Shown here piece by piece: positions 34,088-44,500 of a stretch of 46,527 nt of DNA (position 1 is its first letter; the number at the start of each line of letters is the position of its first letter). Both the position numbers and the translations under genes were made by a program. The DNA comes from Gemmatimonadota bacterium. GTDB lineage: Bacteria; Gemmatimonadota; Gemmatimonadetes; Gemmatimonadales; GWC2-71-9. The stretch spans positions 1-46,527 of the forward strand of contig QHUK01000028.1 of assembly GCA_003222085.1 (NCBI GenBank), read 5' to 3'. Below the pieces are notes generated by a model. That model searched no databases. It was not told where the DNA came from and saw only the letters and a program-made list of their open reading frames with translations.

Positions 34088-35962
34088 ATGAGCCTGATCA
34101 AGAGCGCGCCGCGGGCCGTGGGCCTCTGTACGGCCCTGATCCTCGCGGCTGCATGCGATTCGCTGAACGTCGTCAACCCGAACGCGCCGCACTCCAAGAC
34201 TGATGCGTTGCAGGACCCGGGCACGGTGAAGTCCATCGCGTTCGGCGCCATGCGGACCTGGTACCTCACGTCGCAGGGCGGCCTGGGGCAGGACCAGTAT
34301 CCGGCTCTCACTATGGCGGTCATGGCGCGGAGTCACGTGGCGGCGTGGAACAACTACAACATCCGGTTCTACACCGGCTGCACCAACGCCAATTGGGATG
34401 TGTACACCACCGCCACGCGCGGTACGTGCGGCACCGAGGACCTGGGCGCCATCTATCCGCGCGTCGAGTGGCAGAACAACCCCGGCTCGGCGCAACGGAC
34501 GCAGATCGAGCCGTTGTGGTACGGGAGCTACTCGTCTCTATCATCGGCCAATGCCGTCCTCACCGCCATTCGGACGAACGGTCTCACGATCGAGGACGCT
34601 GCAACGACCAAAATGGTGGAGACCATGGCCGTGCTGGTGCAGGCGTTGTCGTTCAGCACCCTCGCGCTGAATTACGACAAGGCCTTCATCGTCGACTACA
34701 CCACCGACGTCAGCGACCCGGCCGTCGTTCGCGCCCTAACGTTCTCGACGCGGACCGAGGTGCGAGACTTCGCGCTGGCCAGGTTCGACGAAGTCATCGC
34801 GCTGGCGAAGGACCCGCTTTTCACCGTCCCTATTACCATCCCTGGAGACTTCTTCGGGGAGCCGGGCGTTTCGTATGACAACGGGAAGATCGCCCAGATC
34901 GCCAACACGATGGCGGCGCGCACGCTGGCCTACTTCGCACGCGACGGGGCGGAGAACGCCGATGTCTCGGCGGGTGGCGTAGTGGACTGGACCCGCGTGA
35001 AGAACTACGCCCAGAACGGCATCAGCTCTGGGACCGCGTTCGACTGGATCTTCCATCAAGACGCATGCGTCAACTGGTGCGACTTCCTGAAGGTCTGGAC
35101 CAATGACTACACTGACATGCGGGTCCACACCCGCGTGGCGCACCTGCTCGATGCGGGGACACAGCCCGACCCGTGGGACGTCCTCACCAACTCGGCGCCT
35201 AGGTCGCCCGATAACCGCCTGGGTGACGGCACGTTTCGCGGGCCTCCGGATTACGCGGATGTTATCGAGGCTTATCCGGACACGAACTGCGCCAAACCCG
35301 TAGGGTGCACCGGCGGCACAGACTTCATCTGGAGCTTCGACGCAGAGATTCAGAACACGTCACGCGGCGCGTGGCACCAGAGCGCGGTCGGGCAGATCCG
35401 CTATGACAGCCTGGCCGGATGCGGCGACAATCCACAGGGCTCCACCAACCCCGGCGACAAGGATGCCCCGGTGGTGTTGGCGGCCGAAAACGATTTGCTA
35501 TGGGCGGAGGCCTTGATCCGTGGTCCCACACCGGATCTCGTGAAGGCCGCCCAGCTCATTAACAACACGCGGGTTGGTCGGGGTCGCGCGAGCCTGTCCA
35601 AGCCGACGTTCTTACCGGCGACCGCGGGTGACCCGAACCTGCTCGCAGAGCTGCAGTACGAGCAGGATGTAGAGCTGATCGGGTCGAACACGGCCCCGTT
35701 CTACAACCAGCGGCGGATCGACAAGCTCGAGCCGCTCACCCCGCACGAGATGCCGGTCCCGGCGAAGGAGCTGGGTGTGCTGGGGCTGGGGCTCTATACG
35801 TGGGGCGGGGCGAGCAATCCGCCCAGCAGCACCGCCTCAGCGAGCGTGCCGGCGAGCATCGTCAGGGCGCTGGTCACGAACGCACCGCAGGTGTGGGCAG
35901 ACATGGAGCGTCGCTGGCAGGCCACGCAGCAGCAACGGCGCGCAGGCGTGAGACGCCAGTAG
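34088..35962 (+). CDS. SusD/RagB-type surface lipoprotein (1)
   Basis: 624 residues. Lipobox signal (MSLIKSAPRAVGLCTALILA, then AACDS). SusD-like features are the N-terminal NVVNPNAP segment, a helical TPR-like core and the C-terminal LLAELQYEQDVELIGSN and YNQRRIDKLEPLTPHEM blocks close to the RagB end. It begins 35 bp after the SusC stop, with AGGAG ten bases before the ATG. It should form the lid of the SusC barrel. A terminator-like hairpin follows. Confidence 0.92.
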   Translation: MSLIKSAPRAVGLCTALILAAACDSLNVVNPNAPHSKTDALQDPGTVKSIAFGAMRTWYLTSQGGLGQDQYPALTMAVMARSHVAAWNNYNIRFYTGCTNANWDVYTTATRGTCGTEDLGAIYPRVEWQNNPGSAQRTQIEPLWYGSYSSLSSANAVLTAIRTNGLTIEDAATTKMVETMAVLVQALSFSTLALNYDKAFIVDYTTDVSDPAVVRALTFSTRTEVRDFALARFDEVIALAKDPLFTVPITIPGDFFGEPGVSYDNGKIAQIANTMAARTLAYFARDGAENADVSAGGVVDWTRVKNYAQNGISSGTAFDWIFHQDACVNWCDFLKVWTNDYTDMRVHTRVAHLLDAGTQPDPWDVLTNSAPRSPDNRLGDGTFRGPPDYADVIEAYPDTNCAKPVGCTGGTDFIWSFDAEIQNTSRGAWHQSAVGQIRYDSLAGCGDNPQGSTNPGDKDAPVVLAAENDLLWAEALIRGPTPDLVKAAQLINNTRVGRGRASLSKPTFLPATAGDPNLLAELQYEQDVELIGSNTAPFYNQRRIDKLEPLTPHEMPVPAKELGVLGLGLYTWGGASNPPSSTASASVPASIVRALVTNAPQVWADMERRWQATQQQRRAGVRRQ

Positions 35963-35988
35963 CGCAGCTCCGCAGTCGCACCTCGACG

Positions 35989-36027
35989 CCAACAGGCGCG
36001 TCGCTGCTCGGCGCGCCTGTTGGTTTT
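35989..36027 (+). terminator. Terminator between SusD (1) and the large CRTAC1 gene
   Basis: CCAACAGGCGCG (35989-36000) and CGCGCCTGTTGG (36012-36023) form a perfect 12-bp stem with an 11-nt loop, followed by TTTTGCG. It ends only 7 bp before the GTG start of the next gene. Confidence 0.85.
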
Positions 36028-36033
36028 GCGGGG

Positions 36034-39000
36034 GTGTGCCGTGCCCTGGCTGGAGCGGGGCTCGCGCTGGTGCTGTTCGGCGGGGCGTGCCGCCGTGCGG
36101 CGTCCCCACCAGTCTGGCACGAAGAGGCCGGAGCTCGCTGGCATAAGCTCGATGTGCCCCGCAGCGGCGGGCCGGGCTTTGTCGAGCTGCCTCCATCCAG
36201 GACCGGGATTCGATTCACCAATTCCGTTACCCTCGACAGCGCCCTCCGGAACCGCCACCTGGCGCAAGGCGGCGGGGTCGCCCTGGGCGACGTGGATGGA
36301 GACGGGCTTCCCGACATTTACCTGACGAGCAACCAGGGCGCGAACGCCCTGTACCGCAATCTGGGCGACTGGCGCTTCCAGGACATCACGGCCCAGGCGG
36401 GCGTCGCGATGGCGGGGCGCCTCTCGACCGGCGCCGTCTTCGCCGACGTCGACGGCGACGGCGACCTGGACTTGCTCGTCAGCACGCTCGGCGGGGGCGT
36501 GGCGTTGTTCGTCAACAATGGGCACGGCGTGTTCACCGAGCGGACCGCGCAAGCCGGGCTCGGCGCGCCCAGCGGCAGCATGACCATGACGCTGACCGAC
36601 GTAGATGGCGACGGCCACCTCGACCTGTACGTGGCGAACTACAAGGCGCGGTCCGCCATGGACGTCTATTCGCCGCAGGAGCGGGCGTTCGATCGGGTGG
36701 TCCGGAAGGTGGGCGACCGCTTCGAGGTCGTCCCCAAGTTTCGCAAGGACTACCGAGTCGTGGACCGGCCCGAGCACGGCATGGTCTCGATGCAGCAGCG
36801 GGCGGACCCGGACGGCTTCTACCTGAACGACGGCACCGGGCACTTCACCCTCGTGCCCTGGAGCTCGGGTCGCTTCCGCGACGAGTCGGGCAAGCCGCTC
36901 GCCGCGGCTCCGGAATACTTCGGCCTGTCCGCCAAGTTCACCGACATCGACGGCGACGGCGCGCCGGACCTGTACGTGTGCAACGACTTCGAAGACCCGG
37001 ACCTGTTCTGGCTGAACGACGGCCGCGGAACCTTCCGCGCCGTGCCCCGCCTTGCGGTCCGCAACACCAGCAACTCCTCGATGGCGGTGGACTTCTCCGA
37101 CGTGGACCGCGACGGGAACGTCGACATCCTCGTCGTGGACATGCTGGGCCGCGGCCCGCGCCGCAAGAGCCAAATACCCACCCACACGCCCCTGCCCAAG
37201 CTGATCGGGCAGATCGACGACCGGCCCCAGTGGCAGCGCAACACGCTGCTCTGGAACCGGGGCGACGGAACCTTCGCGCAAATCGCCGGCTACGCCGGAA
37301 TCGAGGCCTCCGACTGGACCTGGGACGTGCTGTTCCTGGACGTGGACCTGGATGGCTACGAGGACGTGCTCGCCACCACCGGGCACCTGTGGGACGTGAT
37401 GGACGCGGATACCTGGGAGCGGATTCGGGTCACGTTCGCGGCGACCGAGTGGCGCCGGGAGCTGGCACTGTTTCCGAAACTGGCCGTAAAGAACGTCGCG
37501 TTCCGCAACAACGGCGACCTGACGTTCAGCGACGTCGGCGAGCGCTGGGGCTTCGCCGCCACGGACGCCATCTCGCACGGGATGGCGACGGCCGACCTGG
37601 ACGGCGACGGGGCCTTGGACGTGGTGGTCAACCGGCTCGGCTCGCCCGCCGCCGTATTCCGCAACGTCGCGAGCGGCCCACGCGTGGCCGTGCGGCTGCG
37701 CGGTACACCACCAAACACCGCCGGCGCCGGCTCGAAGATTCGCCTGCTCGGGGGGCCGGTCCCGGTGCAGCAAAAGGAGGTCGTGCTCGGCGGGACGTAC
37801 CTGTCGGGATCGGACCCCCTCTACACGTTCGCCGCCGTTAAGTCCCAGGACCTCGCCATCGAGGTCGACTGGCGCAGAGGCGGACGCTCGGTGGTGCGAG
37901 GCGTGAAGCCGAATCGCGAATACGAGATTCAGGAACCACCCCGTCCCCCAAGCTCGGGGCGCCCCGGCCAGCCGGCACGGCTGACCCCGGGCGTAAGCCC
38001 GGTCCCTTGGTTCCGTGACGTGACGGCGCGGCTCGGCCACCGTCACGTCGAGACACCCTTCAATGATTGGGCGCGTCAGCCCCTGCTTCCGCAGGCGTTG
38101 AGCCAGCTCGGGCCGGGCATTACGTGGTACGACGTGGACGGCGACGGCGCCGAGGATCTGCTGATCACGTCGGGACGGGGCGGCAGCCTGGCCTATTATC
38201 GAAACGACCACGGGCGCTTCACCCGCGTCGACCTCCACCTCGGTCCTGCCCCATACGACGAGACGGCCGTCATACCGTTGCCGGACGGCAAGGGCGCGAC
38301 CGCGTTGCTAGTGGGGCAGTCCAACTACGAGGCGCATACGCCCGCCGAAGCCGCGGCCGTGCCCTCGGTGCTGCAGATTGCCGCGGCCACCGGCCGCGTG
38401 ACGCCGCTGGTGCCGGGGGATGTCGCGAGCGTGGGGCCGTTGGCGGTGGCGGACGTGGACGGAGACGGCGACCTGGACCTATTCGCCGGGGGACGGGTGG
38501 CGCCGGGTGCGTATCCCGGCGCCGTGGGGTCGCGGCTCTTCCGGAACGAAGGCGGGCGGTTTGTCTTGGACGAGGCCAACAGCGACCTCTTCAAAAGCGT
38601 CGGCCTGATATCCGGGGCGGTGTTTTCGGACTTGAACGGCGACGGCTGGCCCGATCTGATCCTGGCGCCCGAGTGGGGGTCCCTCAAGCTGTTCATGAAC
38701 AACCACGGTCGCTTCCGCGATGCCACGGCCGAGTGGGGATTGGACCGGGTCGTCGGCCGCTGGACCGGGGTGACGACCGGCGACCTCGACGGGGACGGTC
38801 GCCTCGACGTGGTTGCCACGAGCTGGGGTCGGAACACGGCGTACCACGTCGACGCGGCCCATCCCCTTCTGCTTTACTACGGCGACTTTGCGGGGTCCCA
38901 CCGCTGGGACATGATCGAGGCGCAGTACGACGACCGGCTGCACGGGATCGCACCGCTCACGTCGCTCGGCCGGTTGCTGACCGCACTACCGGGGCGCATC

Positions 39001-39735
39001 GGCACGCGCACGTTCACCGCGTACGCGAATGCCACACTGCCGGCCGTCCTGGGCCCGGGTATGGAGCGCGCCCGGCGGCTCGAGACCGCGACGCTGGACC
39101 ATCAGGTCTTCTTTAATCGCGGGGGGAGTCTCGAGGCCGTTCCGCTCCCCGTCGAAGCGCAGTTCGCGCCCGCGTTCTACGCAGGGGTCGCCGACTTCGA
39201 CGGCGACGGCCATGAGGACGTGTTCCTCGCGCAGAACTTTTTCCCGACGGAGACCGGGACCCCCCGCTACGATGCCGGTCGCGGACTGTTGCTGCGCGGC
39301 AAGGGCGATGGCACGCTCGAGCCCGTGCCCGGCCAGGTCTCCGGGATCATGGTGTACGGCGATCAGCGCGGCGCGGCCTTCGCGGACTACGACGGGGATG
39401 GGCGGACCGATCTCGCCGTGTCGCAGAATGGGGCCGAGACCAAGCTGTATCACAACGAACACGCCAGGCCGGGCGTGCGGGTGCGCCTGGCGGGCGGGCC
39501 GCTCAACCCGCACGCGATCGGAGCGGTGGTGCGGCTGGTGTACGAGGGATCACGCGGTCCAGCGCGAGAAATTCACGGCGGCTCGGGCTATTGGTCCGAG
39601 GATGGGGCCGTCCAGGTGCTCGGGCTGGAGGAGGGGAAGCGGCCGGTCGCCGTCTGGGTCCGGTGGCCGGGAGGCAGCGAGAGCGTCGCGTCGCTCCTCC
39701 CCGGCCAGCGGGAGATCACGATTCGCCGGCCCTAG
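36034..39735 (+). CDS. Double-module CRTAC1 protein (two FG-GAP propellers, two ASPIC/UnbV domains)
   Basis: 1233 residues. The start is GTG 36034, giving the lipoprotein signal VCRALAGAGLALVLFGGAC; no other ordinary start is available between the SusD stop and the signal. Module 1 (about 40-640) has seven DxDxDG loops such as DVDGDGLPDIY and DIDGDGAPDLY, then an ASPIC/UnbV domain (about 550-640, VAVRLRGTPPNTAGAGSKIR). Module 2 starts at about 658 (WFRDVTARLGHRHVE), has six more loops, and ends in a second ASPIC/UnbV domain (about 1144-1233, VRVRLAGGPLNPHAIGAVVR). Single-module homologues are about half this length. Probably a calcium-dependent surface protein linked to the SusCD pair. Confidence 0.9.
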   Translation: MCRALAGAGLALVLFGGACRRAASPPVWHEEAGARWHKLDVPRSGGPGFVELPPSRTGIRFTNSVTLDSALRNRHLAQGGGVALGDVDGDGLPDIYLTSNQGANALYRNLGDWRFQDITAQAGVAMAGRLSTGAVFADVDGDGDLDLLVSTLGGGVALFVNNGHGVFTERTAQAGLGAPSGSMTMTLTDVDGDGHLDLYVANYKARSAMDVYSPQERAFDRVVRKVGDRFEVVPKFRKDYRVVDRPEHGMVSMQQRADPDGFYLNDGTGHFTLVPWSSGRFRDESGKPLAAAPEYFGLSAKFTDIDGDGAPDLYVCNDFEDPDLFWLNDGRGTFRAVPRLAVRNTSNSSMAVDFSDVDRDGNVDILVVDMLGRGPRRKSQIPTHTPLPKLIGQIDDRPQWQRNTLLWNRGDGTFAQIAGYAGIEASDWTWDVLFLDVDLDGYEDVLATTGHLWDVMDADTWERIRVTFAATEWRRELALFPKLAVKNVAFRNNGDLTFSDVGERWGFAATDAISHGMATADLDGDGALDVVVNRLGSPAAVFRNVASGPRVAVRLRGTPPNTAGAGSKIRLLGGPVPVQQKEVVLGGTYLSGSDPLYTFAAVKSQDLAIEVDWRRGGRSVVRGVKPNREYEIQEPPRPPSSGRPGQPARLTPGVSPVPWFRDVTARLGHRHVETPFNDWARQPLLPQALSQLGPGITWYDVDGDGAEDLLITSGRGGSLAYYRNDHGRFTRVDLHLGPAPYDETAVIPLPDGKGATALLVGQSNYEAHTPAEAAAVPSVLQIAAATGRVTPLVPGDVASVGPLAVADVDGDGDLDLFAGGRVAPGAYPGAVGSRLFRNEGGRFVLDEANSDLFKSVGLISGAVFSDLNGDGWPDLILAPEWGSLKLFMNNHGRFRDATAEWGLDRVVGRWTGVTTGDLDGDGRLDVVATSWGRNTAYHVDAAHPLLLYYGDFAGSHRWDMIEAQYDDRLHGIAPLTSLGRLLTALPGRIGTRTFTAYANATLPAVLGPGMERARRLETATLDHQVFFNRGGSLEAVPLPVEAQFAPAFYAGVADFDGDGHEDVFLAQNFFPTETGTPRYDAGRGLLLRGKGDGTLEPVPGQVSGIMVYGDQRGAAFADYDGDGRTDLAVSQNGAETKLYHNEHARPGVRVRLAGGPLNPHAIGAVVRLVYEGSRGPAREIHGGSGYWSEDGAVQVLGLEEGKRPVAVWVRWPGGSESVASLLPGQREITIRRP

Positions 39736-40815
39736 TTAGCGACAAACGATCGTGCTCGCCACGAGCGGCGCCACGAAGCTCCCGTGGATCGACAACAGTG
39801 CCAGGGGGTCGGTGTAATAGTCGGTCCGCTGCGCCGAGTACGTGAAGTGGCCACTGATCGCCTGGCCGTCCGTGACGGGCACGATCTGGGTGATGCCGAG
39901 CTCGCCGCCCCGGCTCGAGTAGGCGAAGATCCCCGCAGCCCGGGCCGCCCAGTACGCCCAGGGACGCGGCGGGCTGCAGATCGCCGGCGGTGCGACCGAC
40001 GAGGCGACGTCCTCGCCCGGATTCAGCGAATCGATCACGTATAGATCGGGCACCGTCAGGGCGTTGGGGAGGATGATCTGGACGATTTGGGTCGGGGAGG
40101 CGGCTGAAGGGTAGGTCGCGCGCAGTTGAAACGCCTGCCCCCCGTTGTCCGCGGCGTAATTGATGGCCTGCACTGTGCCCCCGACGTGCGAAATCGCCGT
40201 GCCGCGCACCGAGTAGAAAAACTTGCCTCCCGTCGTATCGGTCAGGCTCACGACCTCCACCGCCCCCGTGTCGGCGAGCGCGTCCGCGTGGACGATGTAG
40301 CGAAACGGCCCTCCGGCTGTGATGGCCTGGATCTTCCCGCTCGCATCGATGGTGAACGCCGGATTGGCCGGTGCCTCGAACGACACCACGGCTGGAGGAC
40401 CGCTCTGCTTGAGCACGACGACCGGCACGGTGAGGGTGTCGTTCGGCATGACGTACACGGTGTCGAGCAGCAACGTGATGTCGAGCGGGTCCGACACGAC
40501 GACTAGCGCGCCGGCCGTGAGCCCTTGGGCTTGCGCGAGGATCAACACGGCGCCGCGCTTCCGGGCGGTGACCCGGCCGGTCGCGTCGATCTCCGCGATA
40601 GAATTGTCGACGCTGCTCCAGACGACGGTCCCCGTTGGGGCGGGGTTGCCGTGGACGTCGATAAACGTGACTTGGTGTGGTGGCTCTTGCTCCCCGACGA
40701 ACAACGAATCGAGGAGCGGCGTCACGCCGAGGTATCCTCCGGTGCGGACCTCACCGAGGTTGCCACAGGCGCCGAGTGCGGCGGCACACAGCAACGCGAG
40801 AGCGGGTCGGATCAT
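39736..40815 (-). CDS. BIG2-type Ig-like lipoprotein
   Basis: 359 residues. Lipobox signal (MIRPALALLCAAALGACGN). A bacterial Ig-like group 2 domain at about 60-120 (VVWSSVDNSIAEIDATGRVT, ARKRGAVLILAQAQG), then a second beta-rich segment (LTVPVVVLKQSGPPAVVSFE, TIDASGKIQAITAGG) and an unrecognised C-terminal domain. The ATG at 40815 places the signal correctly. It is convergent with the large CRTAC1 gene, the two stops being adjacent. Likely surface or periplasmic; role unknown. Confidence 0.83.
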   Translation of the reverse strand: MIRPALALLCAAALGACGNLGEVRTGGYLGVTPLLDSLFVGEQEPPHQVTFIDVHGNPAPTGTVVWSSVDNSIAEIDATGRVTARKRGAVLILAQAQGLTAGALVVVSDPLDITLLLDTVYVMPNDTLTVPVVVLKQSGPPAVVSFEAPANPAFTIDASGKIQAITAGGPFRYIVHADALADTGAVEVVSLTDTTGGKFFYSVRGTAISHVGGTVQAINYAADNGGQAFQLRATYPSAASPTQIVQIILPNALTVPDLYVIDSLNPGEDVASSVAPPAICSPPRPWAYWAARAAGIFAYSSRGGELGITQIVPVTDGQAISGHFTYSAQRTDYYTDPLALLSIHGSFVAPLVASTIVCR

Positions 40816-40874
40816 AGACAGTAAACTAACGCTAAGCCCGGCGGTGCCGCGCAGCCAGGGGACGCGCGACGATG

Positions 40875-41276
40875 CTAGTACACGCCGACGCTCGAGCGGC
40901 GCAGATCGGTTTCGAGCGTCCATTCGATATACTGGCCGGGCTGGACGACGATCGTTTCAGTGCGGGCGAGGTCCTGGCCGCCGATGGGATGGCCGAGCAG
41001 CCGGATCTCGCGGCCCATCCCGATCAGTCGGGCGCGCAGGTAGAACACCTGTGATGACGACCCGGTCACGGTCCCGACCCGCGTTTGCTGCCCGTCGTGC
41101 AGCACGTAGATGACCACGTCGAGGAAATTGTGATTGGTGACGCTGAGCGCGACCTCGCCTTCGGGAGAAGCCGCCGCTCCCTGACCGGATTTGCCGCGGT
41201 TGAAAAGGAAGCAGGCTGAACCGGCGACGAGCAGGACAGCGAAGGCCGCAGGTGCGAGACTGCCGGTGCGAGCCAT
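40875..41276 (-). CDS. Small membrane-anchored or secreted protein, 133 aa, unknown
   Basis: The N-terminus MARTGSLAPAAFAVLLVAGS reads as a signal with a possible lipobox (AGSACFL). The mature part is a beta-rich domain (VALSVTNHNFLDVVIYVLHD, TRVGTVTGSSSQVFYLRARL) that resembles small Ig or transthyretin-like folds. The ATG at 41276 was chosen over an upstream ATG lacking a signal. It lies 59 bp upstream of the BIG2 lipoprotein gene in the same direction and may be co-transcribed with it. I do not recognise the family. Confidence 0.7.
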   Translation of the reverse strand: MARTGSLAPAAFAVLLVAGSACFLFNRGKSGQGAAASPEGEVALSVTNHNFLDVVIYVLHDGQQTRVGTVTGSSSQVFYLRARLIGMGREIRLLGHPIGGQDLARTETIVVQPGQYIEWTLETDLRRSSVGVY

Positions 41277-41396
41277 GGACGCGAAGCTACCACCGAGGGG
41301 TGTGACCCGAAAGAAGCGCACGTTCCAGGTTGTGACGACAGGCACCTCCACCCCGCTCTAGCGGGCGCCGCCAATCGGTGATATAGGTGTTCCTAG

Positions 41397-41522
41397 CCGT
41401 GACGCTGTTAGGTCACGGTCAACCGCGCGCCTTCCGCTGTTCCCGCCGTCGTCGTGCGCGCGTCTTCAGTGGGAGTCGTGTAGTCTGCGCTCGAGCCGGA
41501 ACGCCCGCGTGGGCGTGCCGGT
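41397..41522 (+). promoter_or_regulatory. Leader hairpins before the second SusC gene
   Basis: CCGTGAC/GTCACGG (41397-41403 with 41412-41418) and CCGG-N-ACGCCC/GGGCGT-G-CCGG (41496-41521) are two inverted repeats in the 277-bp divergent spacer. No T-run follows the second, so it looks like a leader structure and not a terminator. A further palindrome CCCGCTCTAGCGGG lies near 41352. Confidence 0.45.
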
Positions 41523-41553
41523 CGTTGGTGTCACACTTTCCATCGGAGGGGAC

Positions 41554-44500
41554 ATGCAATTCGTGCGAAGTCGGGTTGTACCCATCATCCTCAGCGCGTT
41601 CCTCGCGCTACCGGCCCTGCTCGCCCCGTACGGCAGTACGGGGCTCGCCGCGCAGGAGCCGGTCACTATCACCGGCAAAGTCACGAGCGATGCCGGCCTG
41701 CCGCTCGGGCAGGTCGAGCTCGCGATTCCGACCATGGGGTTGGGCGCCCTGAGCAGGGAGGATGGCCGGTACGCCATTCTCGTGCCGGGGGCGCGGGCCT
41801 CGGGGCAGACGGTGACATTGGTGGCGCGGCGGCTCGGCTACAAGTCGCAGACCGTCCAGGTCACGCTCACCGCCGGCGGCGTGACGCGTGACTTCACCCT
41901 CGCGGCGAACCCGCTGCAGCTCGGCGAGGTCGTCGTGACCGGCGCCGGCACCTCGATGCCGGTGGAGCAGCTCGGCAATGTGCGCAACAGCGTCAGCGCG
42001 GATCTGATCGAGCGCGCCAACGAGTGGAACACGGTCGAGGCGCTGGCGGGGAAGGCGCCCAACGTCATCGTGACGGCGTCGAGCGGCGAGCCGGGCTCCG
42101 GGTCCTACATCACGATCCGTGGCTCGCGCACGGTCGGGCTGCCGAACTCCGGCAGCTCCCAGCCGCTGTTCGTCGTCGACGGCGTGCCGATCGACAACAC
42201 CAGCTTCTCGACCACCGACTTCAACCCGGTCGACGGTCTGACCTCGGGCGCGATCGAGGGGACCACGCAGACCAACCGGGCGGCTGACATCAATCCTGCC
42301 GACATCGAATCAGTCGAGATCTTGAAGGGGGCGGCGGCCGCGGCCATCTATGGGTCGCGGGCGGGCCAGGGCGTCGTGATGATCACGACCAAGCACGGTA
42401 AACCTGGGCCCACGCACTACACGATCCGCAGCTCGATCTCCTCCAACGACCTCAACCACGACTACCCGCTCCAGCGCTCGTGGGGTCAGGGTTCTCTCGG
42501 CTATACGCCGAGCGACCCCAACCTCGGCGGCGTCGGCTGCAACCGCTCTGCCGGCGTGGGGAATTTTTTCTGCCGGACCAGCTGGGGTCCCAGTCTCGCG
42601 GGCCAGACGACGTACGACCATGCCAACGAGGTGTACGTCACCGGCTACACGTCCGATAACACGTTGACGGTGTCGGGCGGCAACGACCGCACGACGTTCT
42701 TCCTGTCGGGGTCCTATCTGCGCGATCGTGGGATCTTCGAGGGCCCCAATAACTTGAACGAGCGGTCCACCGTCCGCTTTAACGGTTCGCACCGGATGAC
42801 CGACCAGCTCAAGCTCGGTGCCAACATCTCCTACGTCGATACGCGCGGCCGTTACCTCCAGCGCGGCAATCAAACCAACGGCATCCAGCTGGGCCTGCTG
42901 CGCTCGCCCCCGGATTGGAACAACTCGCCGTACCTCGCGGCGAACGGGCAGCACCAGACTTTCCGGTTCCAGAATCCGGTGGCGCCCGACGACCAGATCG
43001 CGGACCGTGGGTGGGACAATCCGCTGTACTCACTGTTCGTGAACGAGAACACGTCGCAGGTCGGCCGGGTGTTTGGCAACGTGACGGCCGAGTTCGTGCC
43101 CATCGACTGGCTCAAGGTGAACTACACGCTGGGCGCCGACTACGCGAACGATGAGCGGTTGGAGGGCCTGCCCCAAATGTCCACGGCGCCGGCGCCCGCC
43201 GGGCGGGTGACCGAGGGCAAGCTGATCAACTATCAAATCGACCACAATCTGACCGCGACGGCCACTCACACGTTCAGCTCGGACTTGAGCGGCACGCTGA
43301 CGCTCGGCCAGAACCTGAACACCCGCAACGTGCGTCAGCTGGCCAACGTGGGTCGCACGCTCATCGCGCCCGTGCCGTTCAAACTCAGCAACACCGTCAC
43401 CCGCGACGTCCCGATCGATGCCGAGACCGTGGTGCACGACGCGTCTTACTTCGGTCAGGCGACGTTCGATATGTACAACCAGGTGTTCGTGACCGCCGCG
43501 GTGCGGAACGACGGCTCCTCGACGTTCGACCAGAACCACCTCCGCAGCTGGTTCCCGAAGGGCAGCGTAGCGTGGGAGTTCACGAAGAAAATCGGTGAGC
43601 GGCCGGTCTTGAGCTACGGCAAGCTGCGGGCCTCGTACGGCGAGGCGGGTCAGGAACCCGATCCCTACCTCATGTCCACGGTATTCTCCGGCATTACCCC
43701 GATCGGTGGGTATACCCAGGGCATGGGGGCCAACCCCGTCCAATCGGGGTTCGGCGGTCTCGCCTCGAGCATCGTCAAGGGGGCGAACACCCTCCGGCCC
43801 GAGCGGACCAAAGAGTTCGAAACCGGCTTTGACCTGGGCCTGTTCCGCGACAAAGCGGACCTGAACTTCACTTATTACAACGCGAAGACCTACGACGTGA
43901 TTCTCCTCACGCCGCTGGCGCCGTCGACGGGTTACGAGCGTGAGGCGAGGAACTCCGCGACGTTCCGCAACCGGGGTTACGAACTCTCCCTCAACGTCCG
44001 GCCCATCCAGACCTCCGAGCTGGGTTGGGATGTCGGCTTCCAATGGGCCCAGAATCGCAGCCTGGTGGTCGACCTGGGCGGTCCGAAGTTCGTGTACCTC
44101 GACCCCAACTTCACCTCGCCCCGGGCCGCGGTCATCGCGGGTCAGGAAGTCGGGGTGTTCTACGACGTGGGCCTCGCCCGCTGCGGGCTCAGCCCCGCCG
44201 GGATGGACGCGGTCGTTGCAGGTTATGACCTGGACATCCATGCCGCGAACGATGCAGCCCATCCGTGCGGCGGAGCTCCCCAGGGCGCCTATTTCATCGA
44301 CACGAACGGCGAGCCCGTCCTCGACAACACGCAGCGCGTCATCGGCAACCCGAACCCACGCTGGACCGGCAGCGTCCGGAGCTCGTTCCATTACCGGAAG
44401 CTTCAGGTGAGCGGACTGCTCGACATCAAGCACGGCGGTCAGATCGCCAACGGCACCAAGGCGGCGCTGTATTCCTATGGGACCCACAAGGACACCGAGG

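Noticed and set aside
34088..35962. Sulfatase or glycosidase motif in the SusD (1) region
   Set aside because: No catalytic signature found; the protein matches SusD along its length.
35794..38238. 814-codon minus-strand open frame opposite SusD and CRTAC1
   Set aside because: It is the antisense image of the repeated DxDxDG codons; no signal or fold pattern.
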